Positions 5,331 through 9,906 of a DNA stretch of 9,906 bases are shown piece after piece; positions within the stretch are counted from its first letter, which is position 1; each line of letters opens with the position of its first letter. Source of the DNA: Methanosarcinaceae archaeon (GTDB lineage: Archaea > Halobacteriota > Methanosarcinia > Methanosarcinales > Methanosarcinaceae); contig JAUWBW010000054.1 of the NCBI GenBank assembly GCA_030609665.1, positions 1 through 9,906 of the forward strand, in the 5' to 3' direction. A program made the position numbers and the translations under genes. The notes below the pieces were generated by a model. It was not told the DNA's origin. It worked only from the letters and a program-made list of their open reading frames with translations, and searched no databases.

Positions 5331-6653
5331 ATGGATATAGAAGGTTATGCAAAAAGGGGCTTGCTTGCCAGCGAGCCGGATATTGAAGATAAACTGACAG
5401 CACGCATACTTGAAGTAAAGAAGACTACACCTCAACACGCACGCAACCTTGCGAAAGCTGCCATTGTCGAAGCCAAAGCCACACTCAATGTCAGCGGCGA
5501 TGTGCTCGAATCAACGATATCAGGTGTCACAATGGGACAGTTCGGAGTCGGCTCACGTGGCATGGGTGATTTCTATACCCACGAGAAGATCGCGGAAGTC
5601 ATCGGAAAAACGAGTGCTGTTGTCGATACATCCCATCTTGACGACTCAGGCGCGGTAAAAACCAACGGCAGTGAAGAATACATTATAGTAACAGTTGACG
5701 GGATCCACTCCCGACTCAGCGATTTCCCGTTCCTTGCAGGTTTTCATGTTGCAAGGGCATCCCTTCGTGATGTCTATGCCATGGGCGCGCGTCCGGTTGC
5801 CTTGCTATCGGACATCCATGTCGCTGATGACGGAGATGTCGCAAAAATATTCGACCACATCGCAGGCATCACCACGGTCTCGGAACTAACAGGAATCCCG
5901 CTCATAACAGGCAGCACCCTCCGCATCGGCGGAGACATGGTCATAGGTGAGCGCATGACAGGCGGTGTCGGTGCAGTCGGCGCGGCATCAGACCTCACAT
6001 CAAGGATACAATCAAAGGTCGGGGACGTCATCCTCATGACAGAAGGCGCAGGTGGCGGCACCATCTCAACCACGGCACTCTATTACAACATGCATGAGGT
6101 CGTTGACGAAACCATCAACATCAAGTTCCTTGAAGCATGCGATGCACTCATTGATTCGGGTCTGACCAAACACATCCATGCCATGACAGATGTCACCAAC
6201 GGCGGCATCAGAGGCGACGCGAAGGAGATATCAAGGACAGCAGGCGTAAAACTCGTATTTGAGGAATCACGCATGCGCCCCCTGGTAAACAAACCGGTAC
6301 TTGAAATGCTCGAATCGCTTGAGATAGATTACCTTGGTGTCTCACTTGATGCATTGCTCATAATTGCACCCTCCGAATTTGCAGACAACATCATGCAGAC
6401 CGTAAGGGCAGTAGATGTTGAGATCGATATCATCGGGCGTGTTGAAGAAGGAACAGGCGCAGAAGTGATAATCGATGGCGAAAGGCATGATTTCACACCT
6501 CGTTTCAGGGAATCCGCATATACTCCCATCAAAAAGATGATAGGCGAAGAAGAGCCGCGCGATTTTAATGAGATGAAAAGCGCAATTGACAGGGCTGCAA
6601 ATGATGCAGTCGAAAAGAAGCGGCGCGTTGTTGAGATGATACGCAACATCTAA
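5331..6653 (+). CDS. AIR synthase-related (PurM/HypE/SelD superfamily) protein
   Basis: This 440-residue protein has the two-domain PurM fold, whose members bind ATP and activate substrates as acyl- or iminophosphates. After a helical extension (1-65), the N-terminal domain runs about 70-215, with GVGSRGMGDFYTHEKIAEVI, an Asp pair in LDDSGAV (103-109), and ASLRDVYAMGARPVALLSDI. The C-terminal domain runs about 228-385, with KVGDVILMTEGAGGG, MTDVTNGGIRGDAKEI, and LGVSLDALLII followed by IIGRVEEGTGAEV. A charged helical tail of about 50 residues ends it. It is longer than PurM or HypE and lacks the HypE C-terminal cysteine motif, so neither purine synthesis nor hydrogenase maturation can be assigned. 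A weak AGGGAT site precedes the ATG, and the gene lies 24 bp after hisH. Confidence 0.88.
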   Translation: MDIEGYAKRGLLASEPDIEDKLTARILEVKKTTPQHARNLAKAAIVEAKATLNVSGDVLESTISGVTMGQFGVGSRGMGDFYTHEKIAEVIGKTSAVVDTSHLDDSGAVKTNGSEEYIIVTVDGIHSRLSDFPFLAGFHVARASLRDVYAMGARPVALLSDIHVADDGDVAKIFDHIAGITTVSELTGIPLITGSTLRIGGDMVIGERMTGGVGAVGAASDLTSRIQSKVGDVILMTEGAGGGTISTTALYYNMHEVVDETINIKFLEACDALIDSGLTKHIHAMTDVTNGGIRGDAKEISRTAGVKLVFEESRMRPLVNKPVLEMLESLEIDYLGVSLDALLIIAPSEFADNIMQTVRAVDVEIDIIGRVEEGTGAEVIIDGERHDFTPRFRESAYTPIKKMIGEEEPRDFNEMKSAIDRAANDAVEKKRRVVEMIRNI

Positions 6654-6660
6654 TATTACG

Positions 6661-6680
6661 GTATTTTTTTAGATATTTTT
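6661..6680 (+). terminator. U-rich terminator after the AIR synthase-related gene
   Basis: Two T runs (seven and five bases) separated by AGATA follow the stop by about ten bases. U-rich tracts of this kind end transcription in many euryarchaea. The GC-rich dyad at 6695-6707 lies just beyond and could add to it. Confidence 0.5.
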
Positions 6681-6694
6681 GATGCCGATGCAAT

Positions 6695-6707
6695 CCGCCG
6701 CAGGCGG
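6695..6707 (+). repeat. GC-rich dyad, left copy
   Basis: CCGCCGCAGGCGG is a 5-bp stem with a GCA loop. An inverted, nearly identical copy lies at 7066-7080, where the complementary strand reads CCGCCGCAGGCAGCA. It could be one terminus of a small mobile element or a REP-like unit. Confidence 0.6.
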
Positions 6708-6887
6708 CACAACCCACCATAAACGATAAAAGACTAATATATTCGTATTTAATCGAGATAATTCTCGCCATGTTCGGATTTACTCACACCACATATCTAT
6801 AAAATATGGATCTCCTCAACATCGTGTGGGTAACATCACTATTCAGGATATATCGCCTGATATACAATCGCATTGCTTGAATCAATG

Positions 6888-6955
6888 GACAGGATGAACA
6901 GGATTGACAGGATATAAATGACTTTCCCCATCCTGTAAATCCTGTTCATCCCGTC
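6888..6955. repeat. Long near-perfect hairpin of ACAGGAT units
   Basis: The left arm (6888-6913) and right arm (6930-6955) are 26 bases each and complementary at 24 positions, around a 16-base loop. Each arm is built of three roughly 9-base direct units containing ACAGGAT or its complement ATCCTGT. Similar ACAGGAT/ATCCTGT hairpins are widely scattered in many prokaryotic genomes, archaea included, as non-coding REP-like or miniature elements (recalled, not searched). It has no coding content. Confidence 0.85.
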
Positions 6956-6975
6956 TAATACTTACCCACTCAATG

Positions 6976-6990
6976 TTAGGGAGAACCTAA
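6976..6990. repeat. Short hairpin TTAGG/CCTAA
   Basis: TTAGG (6976-6980) pairs with CCTAA (6986-6990) across the loop GAGAA. An AT-rich stretch follows. It is small and may be chance or part of the neighbouring repeat remnants. Confidence 0.35.
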
Positions 6991-7065
6991 AATATATACT
7001 GAAACAAAGTGAATTGTCTTATAGATGATTAGGTGCAACTTTCTCGGATCATTAGTATGGAAATA

Positions 7066-7080
7066 TGCTGCCTGCGGCGG
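7066..7080 (-). repeat. GC-rich dyad, right copy (inverted)
   Basis: On the minus strand this reads CCGCCGCAGGCAGCA, matching the left copy at 6695-6709 at all but one position. The two face each other across about 360 bp. The core is itself nearly palindromic, so orientation is only weakly defined. Confidence 0.55.
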
Positions 7081-7162
7081 TTATATTGTTTTTTGTTTCA
7101 AATAAAACATTACATTTACGCAGTTATCTCAACACGCCTATACAAAGACCTTGCCCTTATCC

Positions 7163-8461
7163 TTAATCTGCTCGCTTAACAACAAGCACAACCCCATCCT
7201 TTCCAATAATCTCAACCTTTTCCTCTTCGGCAATAGATTCATCCGCACGTGCTTTCCAGTACTCACCTTTATGCCTCACAAAACCTGTAGTTCCGGGTTC
7301 AAGCGCGTCTATGGTCTGCGCCATATCCCCGATCATTTCTCCGACAAGGGGTTTTCTGTGCCTGACCTCCATTACCTTATAGATTGCAAACACCATCACA
7401 ATACCGATAACCACGGTCGGCGCGGCAACGGCTATCATAAGATTTCTCTGGAAATCGGCAGGCGTATAATAATTCGGAAAACTCATTGGCACCAGAAGAA
7501 TACTGCCAGATATCAGGCATATCATGCCTGCAATACCAAATACCCCAAACCCTGGCGCCTGCAATTCTAATACCAACAACGCAATCCCGACAAGCAAAAG
7601 GAAAACCGCCGCAATGTTGACATCAAAACCCGTACCGATAAGCCCCAGTGTTATTGCAATAATGCCAAATATCTCAGCACCCACTCCGGGATTGGAAATC
7701 CCGAACACGACACCGTATATCCCGAGCATCATCAGGATGGACGATATAAGAGGATTTGAAATGATATTCATGAAAGATAGCCTGACTGACGGGGTGTAAT
7801 ATTCAATATCTGCACCACTTGTGCTGAGTGTTTTACCTTTAATGAACTCTCCATCTATCTGCACCAGCAGATCCTCGATCGTGAGTGCAATAAACTCAAT
7901 GACCCCTCTGTCCAGTGCGGATTCGGCATTGAGATTAAGATTTTTGGTAATGAACTCCTCGGCAACAGTCTCATTCCTGCCATGCATGAGTGCCTTTTCG
8001 CGCGCAAGCGCAACAATGGCATTCACGATCTTTGACTCGTTCACAGGTTCAATTCCTGTTGCCGACATCTCAACAGGCTGTGCCGAGCCGATTATCGTAT
8101 GCGGCGCCATTGCGGCAATATCCGTGCTGATCAATATCAGTGTGCCTGCAGACCATGCTTTCACACCTTCGGGATAGACATATCCGATAACCGGAACATC
8201 TGTCTGGTCAATTGATTCAATGATATTGAACGTCTCGTCCAATCCGCCTCCGGGCGTGTTGAGTGTGATGATGAGAGCCTCAAAACCTTCAGTCTCGGCT
8301 GTAAAAATTGCATCCAGAACAATGTCATCAGATACCGGAGTGATGGAGTCGGAAATATCAAGAACAAGTACTTTTTGCTCTGCACCGGCACAGGCGGATG
8401 AGAGTATAAGGATTAAACTAAAAAAGATAAGTGGGAGGAGATACAATCTTCTGTGCACCAT
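7163..8461 (-). CDS. NfeD-type membrane-bound serine protease (ClpP class)
   Basis: The product has 432 residues, close to Pyrococcus PH1510 (about 440). A signal-anchor (5-25) is followed by a ClpP/crotonase-like protease domain exposed outside (about 30-225), with LNTPGGGLDET (67-76) and the nucleophile Ser104 in AWSAGT. Lys144 in NESKIVNAI is the likely partner of a Ser-Lys dyad. Four to five membrane segments lie at about 238-256, 260-276, 282-299, 305-325 and 341-362. A C-terminal NfeD/OB-fold domain (about 373-432) contains TGFVRHKGEYWKARAD. In Pyrococcus this protease cleaves the C-terminal region of the stomatin encoded beside it. Here the stomatin gene ends 28 bp upstream, and GGGAG precedes the ATG, supporting co-transcription. 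No lesion is seen. Confidence 0.93.
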   Translation of the reverse strand: MVHRRLYLLPLIFFSLILILSSACAGAEQKVLVLDISDSITPVSDDIVLDAIFTAETEGFEALIITLNTPGGGLDETFNIIESIDQTDVPVIGYVYPEGVKAWSAGTLILISTDIAAMAPHTIIGSAQPVEMSATGIEPVNESKIVNAIVALAREKALMHGRNETVAEEFITKNLNLNAESALDRGVIEFIALTIEDLLVQIDGEFIKGKTLSTSGADIEYYTPSVRLSFMNIISNPLISSILMMLGIYGVVFGISNPGVGAEIFGIIAITLGLIGTGFDVNIAAVFLLLVGIALLVLELQAPGFGVFGIAGMICLISGSILLVPMSFPNYYTPADFQRNLMIAVAAPTVVIGIVMVFAIYKVMEVRHRKPLVGEMIGDMAQTIDALEPGTTGFVRHKGEYWKARADESIAEEEKVEIIGKDGVVLVVKRAD

Positions 8462-8489
8462 ATCATCTCCCTCTTATTCGCTTTTCACT

Positions 8490-9251
8490 TTATGCCTTCT
8501 TCGCAACAGCCTGTGACACTGCAGCGATCTCTCCGATCTCGCTTGATGAAGATATTATTATCATATTCTTCTCACGTGCGATCTCAGCATAGGTCTGGAG
8601 TTCTCGCAGTTTGATGGCTACAGGTACTTCTCCATACAGTTTTGCAGCAGCCGTCATCTTTTCGGCAGCCTTGAACTCACCATCTGCCAAAATGATACGT
8701 GCGCGCTTTTCACGCTCTGCCTCTGCCTGTTTTGCAATTGCACGAAGCATGGTCTCAGGAAGACTGACATCCCTTAGTGTCACACCTGTAACCTTGATAC
8801 CCCATGGATCTGTCGAAACATCCAACAGTTCCTGAATATCCTTGTTGATAGTCTCACGTTGTGAAAGCACATCATCAAGTTCTATTTGACCAAGTACATC
8901 CCTGAGCGTGGTCTGGGATAACATTGATGTTGCAAACTTGTAATTCTCCACCTCTGTCACGGCGGCACCGGGTTCAGTAACCTTGTAGTACACAACCGCA
9001 TCCACTTCCACAGTCACGTTATCTCTTGTGATGACCGCCTGCTTTGGGACATCGATAGTGACTATACGAAGATCGATCTTTACAACAGTATCGATCACAG
9101 GAATGATAAAGAACAGACCCGGTCCTTTCACACCACTGAGCCTGCCCAACCTGAAGATCACAACACGTTCATACTCCTTCACCATCTTGATGGATTGGGA
9201 TAATATCGCTATAACAATTATCAATACCGGAAATATAAGTTCACTTGCCAT
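8490..9251 (-). CDS. Stomatin-like SPFH/band 7 membrane protein (p-stomatin/slipin)
   Basis: The product has 253 residues. One N-terminal membrane hairpin or anchor (about 5-20) precedes the SPFH domain (about 25-185), with EYERVVIFRLGRLSGVKGPGLFFIIP, IDVPKQAVITRDNVTVEVDAVVYYKV and LRDVLGQIELDDVLSQRE. A charged helical stretch (165-205, KQAEAEREKRARIILADGE) is the coiled-coil region used for oligomer rings. The C-terminus has a hydrophobic patch, NMIIISSSSEIGEI (229-242), at the position where Pyrococcus stomatin PH1511 is cut by its NfeD partner. Such proteins scaffold membrane microdomains and control partner proteases or channels. It is the first gene of the operon and has a very strong ribosome binding site. 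Confidence 0.94.
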   Translation of the reverse strand: MASELIFPVLIIVIAILSQSIKMVKEYERVVIFRLGRLSGVKGPGLFFIIPVIDTVVKIDLRIVTIDVPKQAVITRDNVTVEVDAVVYYKVTEPGAAVTEVENYKFATSMLSQTTLRDVLGQIELDDVLSQRETINKDIQELLDVSTDPWGIKVTGVTLRDVSLPETMLRAIAKQAEAEREKRARIILADGEFKAAEKMTAAAKLYGEVPVAIKLRELQTYAEIAREKNMIIISSSSEIGEIAAVSQAVAKKA

Positions 9252-9258
9252 TTTAGCA

Positions 9259-9316
9259 CCCTCCTAAAACTAAAGTGAGTGTTTCAGGATAAAAAGGTGT
9301 TGCTTAATAAAAAAGT
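9259..9316 (-). promoter_or_regulatory. Promoter region and strong ribosome binding site of the stomatin-NfeD operon
   Basis: On the minus strand AGGAGGG (9265-9259) lies seven bases before the stomatin ATG, the best binding site in the window. A T-rich box CTTTTTTATTAAG (9316-9304) is a plausible TATA element, giving a start near 9283 and a leader of about 30 bases. The same AT-rich block read on the plus strand could serve a divergent transcript. Confidence 0.5.
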
Positions 9317-9355
9317 TTAGAGGATTGGTGGGCCCGAATTTTCCGAGGGGATGTA

Positions 9356-9451
9356 ATGTACAAGAAAGCATTTATTGTACACGAAATAATGAAAGCAAAT
9401 CATTTATTCTTCCAGACCCACAATGATAAAGACGATGTTAAGGTTTATTAA
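9356..9451 (+). CDS. Candidate 31-residue small protein
   Basis: An ATG at 9356 opens 31 codons ending in TAA, starting MYKKAFIVHEIMKANHLFF and finishing in a charged tail with NDKDDVKVY. GAGGGG ends about six bases before the ATG, a better binding site than several genuine genes here have. An AT-rich TTAATAAAAAA (9304-9314) lies about 45 bases upstream, as expected for a promoter. A 10-bp-stem dyad overlaps the stop. I do not recognise the peptide, and chance is a real possibility at this length. Confidence 0.3.
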   Translation: MYKKAFIVHEIMKANHLFFQTHNDKDDVKVY

Positions 9452-9535
9452 CCTGATGAAATTTGATGTGTGAAATTTCAAACAACTTTGAAAACGGTAC
9501 CAATCCCCACCGTGTTCTTGGAATGAGAAACATAA

Positions 9536-9566
9536 GGCACATATTTATAGTAAACCATGATGTGCC
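9536..9566. promoter_or_regulatory. Inverted repeat enclosing a TATA-like box
   Basis: GGCACAT (9536-9542) and its exact complement ATGTGCC (9560-9566) flank ATTTATAG, a TATA-like sequence. The 9-mer ACATATTTA at 9539-9547 recurs at 9579-9587, 40 bp away, about four helical turns. This may be an operator-promoter for the downstream zinc-protein gene, although the leader would then be about 150 bases. Confidence 0.35.
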
Positions 9567-9721
9567 ACAACGTTAGATACATATTTACGGGAGAATGTGT
9601 TTTCTTTCGAATTAAATTGTATAGTGCCACCCAAACTCTCATCTAATTTAACAAACTTGAGCATACACAGTAATGCATAGTAACTGATAAATCCAATATG
9701 TACAATGTAATGGATGATAAA

Positions 9722-9906
9722 ATGAGTGAAAAATGTACAGAATGTGGCGGTCACGGCGTCAAAGTCATATCCAGCGAAAAGTGCCCACTATGTAAGGGTT
9801 CAGGAAAAGCGAAAGCCGTTGACCTGATGAAGTTGTCCGAAAAGGACATGGGTAGTTTTTTGCAGGGTGGTGCCGCCTGTGAGAAATGCGGCGGCACCGG
9901 GGAGAT
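9722..9906 (+). CDS. CxxCxGxG (DnaJ-type) zinc-binding protein, cut by window end
   Basis: The first 61 residues are present and the frame runs off the window. Three CxxCxGxG motifs are visible: CTECGGHG (5-12), CPLCKGSG (21-28) and CEKCGGTG (53-60). This is the repeat that binds zinc in the DnaJ/Hsp40 cysteine-rich domain. No J domain precedes it, so this is not DnaJ itself but a stand-alone zinc-ribbon-like protein, as found in many archaea and plastids. Between the second and third motifs, residues 31-50 look helical. The ATG at 9722 is preferred because GGATGAT lies four bases upstream. In-frame ATGs also occur at 9698 and 9710. Its partner and role are unknown, and the rest of the gene lies outside the window. 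Confidence 0.75.
   Translation, partial: MSEKCTECGGHGVKVISSEKCPLCKGSGKAKAVDLMKLSEKDMGSFLQGGAACEKCGGTGE

Larger units (their letters stand above)
6654..7162. other. Non-coding intergenic stretch with several dyads
   Basis: No convincing gene is seen in these 509 bases on either strand. The longest frames are short and lack binding sites or family sequence. The stretch separates the plus-strand hisH unit from the minus-strand NfeD gene, so it is a convergent 3' region. It contains a U-rich terminator, two GC-rich inverted repeats (6695-6707 and 7066-7080), a small dyad CGAGA/TCTCG (6754-6767), a long ACAGGAT hairpin (6888-6955) and a short hairpin TTAGG/CCTAA (6976-6990). The density of dyads suggests repeat-element remnants rather than regulation of a gene. 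Confidence 0.7.
9252..9721. other. Intergenic stretch between divergent stomatin and zinc-protein genes
   Basis: About 470 bases with no gene of recognisable family. It should hold the promoters of both flanking genes. Visible elements are the stomatin promoter, a candidate 31-codon ORF (9356-9451), two TGTACA palindromes (9357-9362 and 9376-9381), the dyad AGGTT-TATT-AACCT (9441-9454), the palindrome TGAAATTTCA (9471-9480), ACGGT/ACCGT (9494-9513) and GGCACAT/ATGTGCC (9536-9566). Confidence 0.6.

Noticed and set aside
6565..6771. 68-codon minus-strand frame overlapping the 3' end of the AIR synthase-related gene
   Set aside because: Half lies antisense to a conserved gene and it crosses the U-rich terminator and GC dyad. 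No binding site or family sequence.
6888..6955. Possible CRISPR repeat array in the ACAGGAT hairpin
   Set aside because: Units are about 9 bases with no spacers and are arranged as an inverted pair, so it is a hairpin element, not an array.
6770..7060. Possible structured or box C/D guide RNA in the intergenic stretch
   Set aside because: GATGAT and CTGA boxes occur, but not in the C-D'-C'-D order or spacing of an archaeal guide RNA.
8220..8516. 98-codon plus-strand frame across the NfeD start
   Set aside because: Antisense to the signal-anchor and protease domain and to the operon junction. No supporting signals.
9545..9754. 69-codon minus-strand frame overlapping the zinc-protein start
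   Set aside because: It runs antisense into the CxxCxGxG gene, has no binding site and no recognisable family. AT-rich intergenic DNA gives such frames by chance.

Overview
The window reads as chromosomal DNA of a euryarchaeon, most likely of the Methanosarcinales (a methanogen or an ANME-2/Methanoperedens-type relative). The basis is the HisH sequence, which from memory closely resembles Methanosarcina HisH, archaeal TATA-like boxes about 20-45 bases ahead of several starts, strong GGAGG/GGTGAG ribosome binding sites, a stomatin/NfeD gene pair of the type known from archaea, and surface proteins with an archaeal 'LPI' amino-terminal anchor. No search was run, so the genus is not resolved. 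There is no rRNA, tRNA, CRISPR array, transposase or phage gene.

Layout. (1) 2-883, plus: the 3' two thirds of a UDP-glucose 6-dehydrogenase, cut by the window start, followed by two tandem copies of a 63-bp AT-rich repeat that runs into the promoter of the next gene. (2) 1044-2213, plus: a complete PLP aminotransferase, then 2259-2795, plus: a coiled-coil membrane protein whose stop overlaps that of a convergent gene. (3) 2792-3748, minus: two tandem paralogous genes for small membrane-anchored proteins with a short 'LPI' amino-terminal hydrophobic segment and one extracellular beta-sandwich-like domain. (4) 3922-4636, plus: an overlapping MNT nucleotidyltransferase/HEPN pair, a probable toxin-antitoxin module, with an inverted repeat around its putative promoter. 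(5) 4698-6653, plus: hisH followed 24 bp later by a PurM/HypE-like (AIR synthase-related) protein of unknown substrate. (6) 6654-7162: a roughly 510-bp non-coding stretch with a long near-perfect hairpin built from ACAGGAT units and a pair of GC-rich inverted repeats. (7) 9251-7163, minus: a stomatin-like SPFH protein and then an NfeD-type membrane serine protease, a classic two-gene operon. (8) 9252-9721: a mostly non-coding stretch with one candidate 31-codon ORF and several dyads. (9) 9722 to the window end, plus: the start of a CxxCxGxG zinc-binding protein.

How the genes relate. UDP-glucose dehydrogenase supplies UDP-glucuronate for surface glycans, and the LPI-anchored proteins are also predicted at the surface, though nothing ties them directly. 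HisH belongs to histidine synthesis, whose HisH/HisF step releases AICAR. A PurM-fold enzyme beside it is suggestive but unproven. The stomatin and NfeD genes form a membrane quality-control pair in which the protease is known in Pyrococcus to cleave its partner. The MNT/HEPN pair and the repeats give the middle of the window an accessory flavour within an otherwise housekeeping region.
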